Positions 18,946-30,085 of a DNA stretch of 64,000 bases are shown here, in pieces. The stretch is from Lithodes maja (Eukaryota > Arthropoda > Malacostraca > Decapoda > Lithodidae). Numbering within the stretch: position 1 is the first letter of the stretch; each line of letters begins with the position of its first letter. Made by a program: the position numbers and the translations under genes. Where the stretch lies: positions 1-64,000 of the forward strand of contig JBAKBP010001597.1 of NCBI GenBank assembly GCA_037953745.1, in the 5' to 3' direction. The notes under the pieces are model-generated. The model saw only the letters and a list, made by a program, of their open reading frames with translations, was not told the DNA's origin and ran no database searches.

Positions 18946-18990
18946 TGTGTGTGTCTGTGTGTGTCTGTGTATGTGTGTGTGTTTGTGTGT
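18904..18990. repeat. (GT)n microsatellite
   Basis: GT repeat with TCTGTGTG variants just upstream (gene orientation) of robo exon Ig1a, about 45 bp from its acceptor. Confidence 0.95.
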
Positions 18991-19014
18991 GTGGGTGGGT
19001 GTGTCGTGGTTGCT

Positions 19015-19615
19015 GCATTTAGCTCAACCGCCTCCAGGTTCTTTTTACCCCTGCACAGCTTCTTGCTCTGTACAGGGGCACAGTGCGTCCTTGTATTGAG
19101 TATTGTTCACATGTGTGGGAAGGATTCTCTCACACAGCACTTCTAGACAAAGTAGAAAAGAAAGCCTTCCGTCTCATTAACTCACTTCTCAACAATTATC
19201 TGCAATCTCTCTCTCTTTGCTGCAATGTTGCATCTCTCTCACTATTCTACAGCTATTACAATAATCAGTGTTCTTCAGAGCTCTCTCTGTGTATACCACC
19301 CCCTCTTCGTAGAGCACGTAGCACCTGTCTTGCAACACAATCCCACCCCTACTCTGTGCAACTCTCCAACCCAAGAGTGAAAAGTTATTCTCAGTCTTTC
19401 TTCTATTCAACAGCTGAGCTCTGGAACTCTCTCCCAGAATCAGTCTTTCCCTCTTCCTATGACTTAAATTACTTCAAACTACATGTGTCCAGGGATTTTG
19501 GCTCGAACGTTCCTTGGTTTTGGCACTGTCACTCTTTCAACTCTGGGGGAGGCACTCGCTACAGGCAGTTCTGCCTTTTGTCTCCCTCACTCACATAGAA
19601 AACAAAAAGTCTCCC
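19015..19615 (+). pseudogene. Jockey-like LINE 3' fragment (copy 2, forward)
   Basis: Encodes RGTVRPCIEYCSHVWEG, TALLDKVEKKAFRLINS, CIPPPLRRARSTCLA, SHPYSVQLSNPRVKSYS and ELWNSLPESVFPSSYDL, the C-terminus of the same LINE family as 15885-16715. The frame change near 19085 (GAQCVLV versus RPCIEY) shows decay. 5'-truncated at about 19015. Sequence after it to 20040 has no recognised gene. Confidence 0.78.
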
Positions 19616-20039
19616 CCAAAGGTTGTTGGACGAGTGACACAAGATGGTTCTACATACACTCCAATTTCAATGTGTTTATAATATTTTATGTCTTCATTTT
19701 TCCATAACAGCTGGGGAAAAAAATATGTCAAAGGTAAAAAAGGCGTCATGGTGCTGGAAGGGTCATTTCTCCATTCCATCAAATTACTCAGTACACTTCT
19801 AATCCTGGAAATCCAAGCTCCCCCCAGTCCCCCCCCCCCCCTCTCACACCCACCAGGGAATTGCATCACAAACGAATAATTAAGTCGACAAAATTTCCTA
19901 TGAGAACTGAAATAAAATGTGTCCATTTTAAAACTCGACTGCATGAATAAATTTCAGCCATTCCTATTTTCAGTTCATTTCGTATGTATATTTATCTTTT
20001 CCATTAGCAGATCTCTTTGACCTGTGAGGCTTCAACCTT

Positions 20040-20160
20040 CTATGGAAGCGAACAATCCTGTGTTTTGTTTTTCTTCTTAAACTTGATGGAGGTCTAGCGA
20101 GGAAACTAAACAAAAAATAATGAATATATAAATAAATAGACCCCCAAAATAACCACTGTT
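20040..20160 (+). mobile_element. TTAA MITE family 1, 3' fragment (copy e)
   Basis: Shares CTTGATGGAGGTCTAGCGAG and GAAACTAA with the family's right half only. Confidence 0.5.
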
Positions 20161-20469
20161 CCCATAAGGGAAAACAAAATTATAAAAAATATAGATTCAA
20201 ATGAACACATATACGTTCTGTAAAGTTGTTCCACCATTTTAAATCTGATCCTTCCACGAAGGATTGTAAGATCTTCGCCAGGGTTTATTAGTAAGTAATA
20301 TTTGCTGTTTTCCTTCAATTTCAACAACAATAATAATAATAACAACAACAACAGATTGTAGAATAGAGTTACACAGAAAAAGAGTATATCAATATTAGGC
20401 AATTTTATCTTATAATCTTTCTCACTCACTCACTCGCACTCTCTCACTCTCACTCTCTCTCTTTCATAC

Positions 20470-20790
20470 AAACACACCTATCACCTAGGTCACGTAAATG
20501 GAGTTCACCATTCTGCTGGTGGCACCGAGGAGCGCACCGCCCTTCATTGTTGTTTGAAAATTGGTGCAGCAGACTGTTCGAAAGGGCGGAGCGCTCCCCT
20601 GCGAAGATGGGCTCATCTGGCAATTTTTGTAGTTCGACATCGAGGGCTCTCTTGAAGCTGTCTAACGAGACGCCCCTCATGTATCTTACTCGCCGCGGGA
20701 GTTTTTTGAAGAGACATGCTCCTCTATGTGATAACCAACCCTCTCGCAGAGAGCCCATAGCACCCCGATTTTTCAGATACACACACACAC
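20470..20790 (-). pseudogene. C-terminal relic of a LINE ORF2
   Basis: Minus strand reads REGWLSHRGACLFKKLPRR, VRYMRGVSLDSFKRALD and VELQKLPDEPIFAG, a pattern of LINE C-termini (LP..VR...GVS.D.FKR.LD..L...PDEP). It is followed by ALSNSLLHQ and a stop-free run into a CT-rich tail. Only about 100 codons remain. Confidence 0.6.
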
Positions 20791-20985
20791 TCTCACTCGC
20801 TCTCTCTCTCTCTCTCTTAATTATCCCATCCACCAGACTGAACCTGTGTTTGTCCGTCCCTCCCCTTAATTGAAATAGCTTACCTTAAAAGAGTAAGTGG
20901 AAGGTCACCGTTTTCTTTGTACCCCAACCCAGTTTATATTCCATAAACATTGCCTTTGATGTAGGGTTTATTAGGCTGGCTTTCC

Positions 20986-21288
20986 TTAACTCCTGCTGTA
21001 CCGGCGAGGTCCTTTTAATTATAGTTTTAGCTATATTGAGACGATTATGTGCACTTTAATAAGGATCTGTGGTAGTAAAAAGGGCTAAGTGAAATAGTGT
21101 TTAATTATATTTTTAGCTATATTTAGACGATTTTGTGCGGTTTAAGAAGGATCTGTGGTCGTAAAAAGGGTTGACTGAGATAGTTTGAAACCATTTAATT
21201 GCTAGAGAACCTTCCTAAACTGAATAAAATCATGTAATAGTAGCCATAAAAAGGCTAAAAAAGACGTAGCCGGTACAGAAGGTGTTAA
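20986..21288. mobile_element. MITE family 3 with an internal duplication
   Basis: Ends are TAACTCCTGCTGTACCGGCG and CGTAGCCGGTACAGAAGG (inverted). The inner block TTTAGCTATATTGAGACGAT..GGATCTGTGG..AAAAAGGG occurs twice in tandem (about 21017-21090 and 21103-21170). Confidence 0.7.
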
Positions 21289-22051
21289 GGGGACTGGTTA
21301 TGTTTTTTGGGGGGTCTATTTATCTATATATTTAAATATTTTTTGGTTTCCTCGCTAGACCTTCATCAAACTTTAAAAAAACACTCTCTAGACGCCCCTT
21401 CGAGAAATTTTTTTAAATTTTTAAATAGAAAAATTTCGGCCGGTTCCCCTTAACCCATTGACTGCGGGAGATGTTTCGGAACGGCTTTGCAATGTACAGG
21501 CTTTTAAAGCTTCTTAAAGCCTGTAGAATCGAGTGCGAGGGAGCGGGAGTGCGACAGGGCACCCATCCTTCCTCCAGCCAGCCGGCCGGTGCACTGAGGA
21601 GTATGAGCCATACTCTTGCGTGATATACAGCGCTGCCAAAAGCAAATTTAGCGAGACATTAGCGATAATTGCTTATTTTAGCGAATGTCAATGATAATGC
21701 TGTGGGCAAACTCCGCGAGCTACGAAGCTCCTTTTGGTGTCATTTTAAAGCTATTTTTGTCTAGTTTTTGGCTGAATACATTTAATTTAATTCAGACACT
21801 TGCTTAATCAATCAGGAATGCCTGAATAAGCCCTAATATGGCGGAAATATGCCCGCACCTTAAGTGGTAAAATACCAGCGAGCACCTAAATGGCACGAAA
21901 GGTCTTGATATTGACAACGACATGGGGCGAAAGGTATTAAAATCGCCAAACTAATGGGCCGAACGTCACAAAATCTCGTCACAAAATCTGAAAACTAATG
22001 GGGCTAAGCATTAGGAAGAAGGTGCGTCATAAATACGGCCCATCCCCCCCC
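21289..22051 (-). mobile_element. TTAA MITE family 1, copy f, split by about 420 bp
   Basis: The left part (21289-21455) has GTTTCCTCGCTAGACC and AGAAAAATTTCGGCC. The right part (21880-22051) has TGGCACGAAAGGTCTTGAT and CGCCAAACTAATGGGCC, with TTAA on both outer sides. The intervening 420 bp (TTAACCCATTGACTGCGGG to CCCGCACCTTAAG) is an unidentified insertion bounded by TTAA. Confidence 0.65.
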
Positions 22052-22164
22052 TTAATTTCCACAAGTATGAAGCCTAGCCAATACACAAACGCCACCAATT
22101 AATATTAATGCCGAGCCTGTCATTGCTAATATTAATATCTCATCGCCATCATTCATCACACACA

Positions 22165-22491
22165 CAATTTATTAATTTATTCATTTATTTTTTAGTTTCT
22201 TCGGTAGACCTCCATCAAGATTAGAAATACACTCCCTAGACCCCCTTCAAGATAAATATGTACATTATTCGGTAGAAAAATGTCCCGGCTTTCTCTTAAA
22301 ATTACAGGCTCGCTATAGCTCGCCAGGAAAAAATTGAAACCTAAATGGCATGAAAGGTCTTAATATTGACAAAGAAATGGGGCGAAAGGTCTTAAAATCG
22401 ACAAACTAATGGAAGGAACGTCTTAAAATCTCAAAACTAATATGTTAAACATGAGGGAGAAAGAGGTCCAGGAAAAACGAGTAGTACCCCT
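22165..22491 (-). mobile_element. TTAA MITE family 1, copy g, within a duplicated flank
   Basis: Reverse copy with GGTAGACCTCCATCAAG, AGAAAAATGTCCCGGC and GGCATGAAAGGTCTTAAT, ending TACCCCTTTAA. About 54 bp of flank (GCCTGTCATTG..ATCTCATCGCCATCATTC) occurs on both sides, at 22104 and 22492. Confidence 0.75.
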
Positions 22492-22639
22492 TTAATGCCC
22501 GGCCTGTCATTGGTAATACTAATATCTCATCGCCATCATTCATCCCACCCAGAGCAAACATCATACTTTCTCAGACTATAACCTCTGCCCCATTAATATT
22601 ATAATTGTATTGGACCCTGATGGGATACTGCGATCTCCA

Positions 22640-23228
22640 ATTATCTATCTACTGTATCTATGGCCTGACGCAGTGATCCTCGAAGGGGAGGCCACGAACG
22701 AAATGCCGCTATGCACCTCTGTCCTTAGTCAGTCGACGCCCCTCCTCCCATCCAGCACCGCCTTCATTCATAAACCTCTTCACTCCACCCTTCCACCTCT
22801 CTCTCGGTTTACCCCTCCCTCTTTGTCCTTCCACCTCGCTCTCGTACACTCTCTTAGTCATTCTCTCGCTTCCCATACGCTCCATATGGCCGAACCATCT
22901 CAAGGTGTTCCTTTTCACACTTTCCAGCACATTTACCTCCACATCACACCTCCTTCTTACTTCCTCATTCGTCTGTCTATCCCTCCATGTAACTCCGCAC
23001 GCACTTCTCAAGTAACTCATTTCCACCCATCTCACTCTTGGTCGGAGTCTCTTCTCAAACGTCCATGCTTCGCTTCCATAAGTCAGTGTCGGGATTACCA
23101 CACTGTCATGCAAGGACTTCTTCACTTCCATACTGACCACCCTATTTCTTGTTACTGCTTTCAGCGTTCCTACAACCCTCTTCCCCTGTGGCACCCTCAC
23201 CCGAACTTCTTCATCCATACTCCCATCA
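22640..23228 (-). pseudogene. RTE-like LINE, copy 1 (3' fragment)
   Basis: Minus strand: VVGTLKAVTRNRVVSMEV, SLHDSVVIPTLTYGSEAW, CGVTWRDRQTNEEVRRR and LRWFGHMERMGSERM, nearly identical to the end of copy 2 (39757-42110). 5'-truncated within the RT thumb. The stop is followed by a short UTR with an ATAGATAGAT-like tail near 22640. Confidence 0.85.
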
Positions 23229-23510
23229 TGCCTCAAATCATTCAAACATTCGCTCGTGCAGCATCAAAGCATAATGACTCAAATAATTCAAATATTTGCC
23301 CATACAGCATGAAACCAGTATATTACATTAAGTATATATCACAAATACAAGTCAACTACTAAATGATAGTCGGTGGTTCGAGCCCGGCTGGGAGCATACG
23401 CAAAATCAAGACAATTTTGTTATGGTCTTGTCCAAAAGAAGCAAGTCCCTGTTCCTTACGAGGCGAATGACGGATGAAGCTGTCAAACATTTCTCCATAA
23501 TAATAATACT

Positions 23511-23564
23511 GTATATATATATATACAGTATATACACATATATACAGTATACTGTATACCGGGC

Positions 23565-23612
<48 letters not shown>
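23511..23612. repeat. (AT)n microsatellite hosting an LTR insertion
   Basis: AT repeat ending exactly at the TGTGACG start of the solo LTR. The short B-box-like GGTTCGAGCCCGGCTGG at 23371 just before it may be a SINE scrap. Confidence 0.9.
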
Positions 23613-23615
<3 letters not shown>

Positions 23616-25418
23616 GACGCCCCCAGTGCGTTGCAACGCAACCTGATTGTACTCCTTGGTACTCGAATGTACCGCCCGTGATCTGGCTACTGTCAGCCGC
23701 TATGTATATTGAGTGTGACAACTTATAACTATGTTCTTTGTATCTCTGCAAAGGTCTCGTCATGTGCTAACCAGTGGTGGGTTTTGTTTTAAGCCATGTC
23801 GAGACCTTCCATTTAATATGTAGTATCAATAGAGAAGTTGATAGATAAGACAATGGGAGTTCAGAGAGAGAGAGTGAGTTGGGCTTCAGAGCAAGGGGGT
23901 GGCGCGCGCCGCGCTGCCGGCCGGGTGGGTTGCCAGACGTATGGACTGGTTGGCAGCCTTGCGCTTATAGCTAGGCGCGATAGGGTTGGTAGTCCATTGC
24001 TGCCTGCCTACGCTGCCTGGGCTGCCCATGTTGTCGTACAGCACATTGCCTGGAGGCTCGCTGCGTGTTCCATGATCAGGTTGCCTAGAACCTTTGAGAT
24101 TCTAACATCCCTTGCCCTCTCTCCCAACTTCTCACGGTTGCACTCTTTCTCTCTGACGACATTACTCTCATTTCATTCTTCTCTCTATTTAAATGCATAA
24201 CCTTCCCTTGAGGTCCTAAAGGAGTTTCAGCACTCACCTCTCGTATTACTCTTAGGACAAGCATATATTTACATGTATTAGATTTAAGGGGTTAATGTGA
24301 ACAGCGATCTTCTTGATGAGGATAGTTGGTGAACGTTCTACATGTTCACGAGTTATATGCCCCGCTCATCATCCCATTTGTGACTAGACTGGTGCCATGT
24401 GTAAGAGCCCGACCATGCCCAGGAGTTGTCTGTAGAGGGACGAGGACTTAGCCTTGATTTGCATACCGAGCCAGGAGCGAGTGTAGCACCCGAGACTACA
24501 GCTCGCTCGTAGTGCCGGTATAGTAGAGTAACGTAATTTATCTGTCCTTGTGTTCTCTACAGTCTTCTCCTGGGTTCTCGCTTTCGGTGCTGGGACTCGT
24601 TGTTCCTGTGACTTGGCCTGCTAGCTAGAACACATGGGGATGATGAGTGGGATATATCTTTATTTTACTATGCATTGCAGCTCTCTTTAAGTATATGTAT
24701 GTAACACTTTACAATACACATTACTCACACACAAGACAACACTATTAATACTTTCATGTATCAATTAACTGCACTGTCGTTTTGCTGCTGTGTCCGGAGT
24801 TCTGTTGCGTAGGGCGCATACGGACTCGGAGGGGAGACAGAGTGAGAGAAGCGAAGTAGCCTATGCGGTAGTAGGCTACCGGCGCAGTACTGTTGCCTGC
24901 AACCTTTTAGTTATTCCAAGTATAGATTCATTATTATAATAAGTGACTACTATTTATGTTCCTCCCATGTGTATTATTAGGTATCTACTGGATCATGAAC
25001 ATCTTGTATGCTACATGCTAGTGCATGTTAGTAGGGGACAGTTAGTGTAGTGCACGCGCTTTCAAGTAGGCGTGTACATTTGTCATTTAGCATTTCACTG
25101 TCATACCTTTAGCCTGCTTCTATTCTACATTATTAGAGGCTTAATATTAACGTAGTTTCTTGAGTATTGCATTTCTTTAGTAATAACGTAACCTATAAAT
25201 GTCTGAGGGAGTTTAGCCTCATAGCCTACCCCTGTTGTACACTTTCGCCGAGTTAAGGTACCTTGTTACCGTAGACGATAACTCTGTAGGGCGTTGGTGC
25301 TTTTGTTGTCTGGAGCATATAGTATTTGGGACTGGAATCGAGCGTGTCGTTGTCACTTAAGCCATTTCTGTCCTACGATCAAGAATCCCGAATATGTATT
25401 GCCGATCCAGCCGTAACA
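23613..25418 (+). mobile_element. Solo LTR of the element I family
   Basis: Begins TGTGACGCC and ends CCAGCCGTAACA, as do both LTRs of element I (28032 and 35467). It is about the same length (1806 bp) but differs at many single positions and small indels. No internal region follows. The flanks are AT repeat on the left and ATATGATG on the right, compatible with a 4-bp ATAT duplication. Most likely left by LTR-LTR recombination. Confidence 0.9.
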
Positions 25419-25918
25419 ATATGATGAAGCACTTATTGGTGAAAAATTACTAATAAAAAAGATCAATCCTGAACTTAACGTTTCACACAATTCATAATGT
25501 TTTATTTTATATCATTTTCTGCAATTAGTGTCCGAAACTTGGGGATTGGTTGTATGAACAGTTGTGTTTGGTTGAGTTGGGTTAGTTTAGTTGTCCCTTA
25601 GCTATCATGGGGTGTGGATCTCTTTCGATGTGCTTAGGTTTTTAAGGTACTGTGCATGGGTGTTTTTTTGTAATTTTGTGATTGTGTGCTTATCAATTAT
25701 CAAAGAATTTTAGCTTTTTTGTTTGATGTTAATTGTTTACAAGATGGAGTTTGAGGCCAGTGGGTTATGATTAATGTTGTTTGTATGTATTTGGGAGCTT
25801 TTTCACTAGGTTTATTTCAGCTTATTAAGCGATAAAATGTATTACATTAGATCCATTTTCTTTCCAATAGTATAATACTTATTTTGTATATTTTTTAGGA
25901 TCAGTCTGTATAACCTGA
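25419..25918. other. Unassigned AT-rich sequence
   Basis: No frame, inverted ends or known repeat was recognised. It is the left half of the sequence into which the I-like LINE inserted; it resumes at 27897. Confidence 0.5.
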
Positions 25919-26017
25919 AGATGGCACCTTGTTATTGTTATTGTTATTGTTATTATTAAAGGGCCTTCGGGTGGATGCCACCTGCTTGGCCCTAGAAGAC
26001 TAACCGTCAGTGGAACC

Positions 26018-27382
26018 TTAAACTATGTCGGCAACATGTGTCGCCAAGAGGAAGACACATAAGGCACGAGAGAGCTGAGAACACACATCCGCATCCTGGA
26101 CACCGTGGCCTAACAATAGCCCTAAGCTGAACCCCCGAGACGACAAACGGCGAACCGAGTCCCTAAGTTTGACCCTGTGACTATAGAACCGCAGACACAC
26201 CTCCACCAGATGCTCAGGGGTTTCGGGCTGTCCACACCAGCGACAGTCCGGGCACCGTATCATGCGGAGTCGGAACAGGTGTGCTGACAGCGCAGTGTGT
26301 CCAATACGCAGCCTGGCCAGCGAGACATCGAGTTTCCGCAGGGGGTGTCGACTCCAAGGCTGGGGCCACGAATCCCATCGGTATCTCCCCATGGTTGTCC
26401 GTAGCAACAGCACCCGGAGCTCCCTGTCCCAAAGCCCGCGACTAGCCCGCCCGACAATCCGGGCATGTGTCCTCGTATCCATGGCAACCGACTCAACCTC
26501 TACCGAAGCGTGCGCCAGCTTCGCCGCAGCATCAGCCACCGTATTGCCACGAATGCCCGAGTGTGCAGGAACCCACTGGAGGACCACTTCCCACGGTGGA
26601 CCTAAAAAGTGAACCAGCAACTCCTGGATGGCGAAGACAAGACGAGGATATGTAGCCAGGCGGGCCGCAAGGAGCAGATGGAGGGAGGCTTGGGAATCCG
26701 AGTACAAGACGACCCGTTGAGGCCGAATATGACACCGCACAAACTCCAGGGCTCTAAGAATGGCAAACAGTTCCGCCGCTATGATGGGATGGTGCCCTGA
26801 CAACCTCCAGGTCTGGCAGAGGGAGAGGTCCTCGTAGTAGACAGCCGCGGACGAGGAGGCCTGAGGAACGCAGGAACCATCCGTGAAGACACCGAAGTGC
26901 CCCTGATAACACGACCCCACCAGCTCAGCAAAATAGGCCCGGGCAAGTCCAGCACCCGTCGACGTCCGGTAACCTTCATGGAAGGTAACCCTGACGCGAG
27001 GAGTGAGATCAACCCACGGCGGGACCGGAGACACAGAGGGGGTCGGGGAGGGAGAGGGAGGGTCCACAGCCATCCGCCGATAGTGGAGGAGGCTCCTCAC
27101 CAGGAAAGGCCGACGCCGTTTCACAGGCCATGATGGTGCATTCCTGGAGACCCCTGACGAAGCATGCAGGCCCGACAACGGGTGATTCCCAGGAAGCGTA
27201 GCAACTCGCCCTGCCCACCTACAATCCGTCAACACCCGAGACCAGGACAGAGGCAACGTCCCAGTTTCCGCTAGGAGGGACACGATAGGGGAGGAAAAAA
27301 AAGCCCCCAACACCACCCTGAGGGCCGTGTTATGAACAGGGTCCAAGTGGCTAAGAACTGACGACGAAGCCGAGCCATACAC
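26018..27382 (-). pseudogene. I-like LINE C-terminal region with RNase H
   Basis: The 454-codon stretch holds an RNase H1-type domain with catalytic acidic positions in VFTDGSCV, AAELFAILRAL, VLYSDSQAS and a final QWVPAHSGIRGN / VADAAAK block, then a CPDCRWCG....H..C zinc motif near the end. RNase H after RT is characteristic of the I group of LINEs. Upstream it is continuous with YGSAVYGSASSS-type thumb sequence, but a stop (27419) separates it from the RT part, so the protein is broken. Confidence 0.85.
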
Positions 27383-27421
27383 TGCACTACCATAAGCAAC
27401 CTTACTCTTGATGAAAGACTC

Positions 27422-27881
27422 CTAAAAACACAGCAGATCATCCCGAGATGTCCCCAACTTGGACCCGGCTATACACTTCATTATACCCAGCCGCTTCATG
27501 CAAGATGATCGCAGGTAGTCCACATGATTCCTCCAAGTCAATACCGGTCCATCCCAACGCAGACCTAAGAAGGTGTGTGACGTACAATACGTGAGAGGCT
27601 CACCCCCCAACGAAATCGTAGGCAGACCCGGGAGCTTAGTCTTCAAGGTGAAGCACATGAGAGCGCTCTTTTGGGCATTGAGTCATAGGCCCCATTCCCC
27701 CGCCCACTCATAGAGCTCATCAACCGCCAATTGCAGAGCAATCTGGGCCTGTAAGAGCGTGTCCGCTGAGCAGACGATGGCAACATCGTCGGCATACACC
27801 ATCGTCGTAGCATTACGGGACCTAGGGACATCAGACAACATGGCATTCAGGAACAGTGGTCCCAAGATCGACCCCTGAATC
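27422..27881 (-). pseudogene. I-like LINE reverse-transcriptase fragment
   Basis: Contains QGSILGPLFLNAMLSD, VYADDVAIVCSAD (motif C) and, after an in-frame stop near 27685, KSALMCFTLK and FLGLRWDGPVL. Continuous with the RNase H segment. Confidence 0.82.
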
Positions 27882-27963
27882 AGATGGCACCTTGTTGATG
27901 CCGAAAATTCGAGTAATAAACATGGCGTATGGCGCAGCTCTCTCTCTATTCTTCCTCTTGTTA

Positions 27964-27969
27964 TATATA

Positions 27970-28031
<62 letters not shown>
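27964..28031. repeat. (AT)n microsatellite hosting element I
   Basis: AT repeat ending at the 5' LTR start. The matching right-hand tract is at 37271-37352. Confidence 0.95.
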
Positions 28032-28034
<3 letters not shown>

Positions 28035-29842
28035 GACGCCCAGTGCGTGGCAACGCAACCTGATTGTACTCCTTGGTACTCCACTGTACCGCCACGGTAC
28101 CGCGTTGTACCGTGCTGGCTGCTTATATTGAGTGTGACAACGTATAACTATGTTCTTTGTATCTCTGCAAAGGTCTCGTCATTTGCTAACCAGTGGTGGG
28201 TTTTGTTTTAAGCCATGTCGAGACCTTCCATTTAATATGTAGTATCAATAGAGAAGTTGATAGATAGGACAATGGGAATTCAGAGAGAGAGAGTGAGTTG
28301 GACTTCAGAGCGAGAGGGTAGCGGTGCGCCACGCTGCCGGGGGGGTGGTTGCCAGACGTATGGACCGGTTGGCAGCCCTGCGCTTATAGCTAGGTGCGAC
28401 AGGGTTGGTAGTACATTGCCGCCTGCCTATGCTGCCTGGGCTGCCCAATGCCCATGTTGTCGTACAGCACATTGCCTGGAGGCTCGCTGTGTGCTCTATG
28501 ACCAGGTTGCCTAGAACCTTTGAGATTCTAACATCCCTTGCCCTCTCTCCCAATTTCTCACGGTTGCACTCTTTCTCTCTGACGACATTACTCTCATTTC
28601 ATTCTTCTCTCTATTTAAATGCATACCCTTCCCTTGAGGTCCTAAAGGAGTTTCAGCACTCACCTCTCGTATTACTCTTAGGACAAGCATATATTTACAT
28701 GTATTAGATTTAAGGGGTTAATGTGAACAGCGATCTTCTTGATGAGGATAGTTGGTGAACGTTCTACATGTTCACGAGTTATATGCCCAGCTCATCATCC
28801 AATTTGTGACTAGACTAGTGCCATGTGTAAGAGCCCGACCATGCCCAGGAGTTGTCTGTAGAGGGGCGAGGACTTAGCCTTGATTTGCCTACCGAGCCAG
28901 GAGCGAGTGCAGTACCAGAGACTACAGCTCGCTCGTAGTGCCGGTATAGTAGAGTAACGTCATTTATCTGTCCTTGTGTTCTCTACAGTCTTTTCCTGGG
29001 TTCTCGCTTTCGGTGCTGGGACTCGTTGTTCCTGTGACTTGGCCTGCTAGCTAGAACACATGGGGATGATGAGTGGGTTATATCTTTATTTTACTATGCA
29101 TTGCAGCTCTTTAAGTTTATGTATGTAACACTTTACAATACACATTACTCACACACAAGACAACACTATTAATACTTTCATGTATCAATTAACTGCACTG
29201 TCGTTTTGCTGCTGTGTCCGGAGTTCCGTTGCGTAGGGCGCATACGGACTCAGAGGGGAGACAGAGTGAGAGAAGCGAAGTAGCCTATGCGGTAGTAGGC
29301 TACCGGCGCAGTACTGTTGCCTGCAACCTTTTAGTTATTCCAAGTATAGATTCATTATTACAATAAGTGACTACTATTTATGTTCCTTCCATGTGTATTA
29401 TTAGGTATCTACTGGATCATGAACATCTTGTATGCTACATGCTAGTGCATGTTAGTAGGGGACAGTTATTCTAGTGCACGCGCTTTCAAGTAGGCGTGTA
29501 CATTTGTCATTTAGCATTTCACTGTCATACCTTTAGCCTGCTTCTATTCTACATTATTAGAGGCTTAATATTAACGTAGTTTCTTGAGTATTGCATTTCT
29601 TTAGTAATAACGTAACCTATAAATGTCTGAGGGAGTTTAGCCTCATAGCCTACCCCTGTTGTACACTTTCGCCGAGTTAAGGTACCTCGTTACCATAGAC
29701 GATAACTCTGTAGGGCGTTGGTGCTTTTGTTGTCTGGAGCATATAGTATTTGGGACTGGAATCGAGCGTGTCGTTGTCACATAAGCCATTTCTGTCCTAC
29801 GATCAAGAATCCCGAATATGTATTGCCGATCCAGCCGTAACA
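28032..29842 (+). repeat. Element I 5' LTR
   Basis: 1811 bp. A TATTTAAAT box lies at 28612. Short frames inside it (for example 28257-28514) recur in every LTR copy with stops and shifts and are not considered genes. Confidence 0.93.
28612..28620 (+). promoter_or_regulatory. Candidate LTR TATA box
   Basis: TATTTAAAT follows a pyrimidine-rich stretch. The same site occurs at 36040 (3' LTR) and 24186 (solo LTR). A similar TATTTAAT is in the element II LTRs. Position in the first third of the LTR fits a U3 promoter, but no start site can be seen. Confidence 0.35.
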
Positions 29843-29845
29843 AAA

Positions 29846-29863
29846 TGGCGACCTTGCACAAGA
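29846..29863 (+). other. Candidate primer-binding site
   Basis: TGGCGACCTTGCACAAG begins 3 bp after the LTR's terminal CA. TGG at the start is expected for complementarity to a tRNA 3' CCA end. The tRNA species was not determined. The leader up to 30085 has no other feature. Confidence 0.6.
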
Positions 29864-30085
29864 TTCAGTAGTATCCTATCACATGTTTTTTGGAGAACTA
29901 TTCTATGCTACCTAGTAGAGCTGGCTAGAATTTTCTTGCATATTGGAGGAATTTTTATTGTGTCATTATTGTATTGGTGGACTTGCAGATTGTTTCGTTG
30001 GGGGTGTCTAGAGTAGAGTCATTCAAGCATCTTTAACATTTTGTGAGTCGAGACTGCAATTAGTAATAAGCACTTCTTTTTTTTT

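Larger units (their letters stand above)
25919..27896 (-). mobile_element. I-like LINE, 5'-truncated, with 15-bp target duplication
   Basis: The 15-bp sequence AGATGGCACCTTGTT is present at 25919-25933 and 27882-27896, directly at the element's edges. The 3' end (left) is a (TAACAA)/(TAA) tail, typical of the I group. The 5' end stops inside RT at the QGSILGP motif. Confidence 0.88.

Noticed and set aside
22610..23362. 250-codon plus-strand protein
   Set aside because: Antisense of the RTE LINE fragment on the minus strand.
28257..28707. Short proteins inside LTRs (also 23838-24200, 35692-36135, 29750-30016)
   Set aside because: They lie in LTRs, vary in frame among the copies and show no domain.
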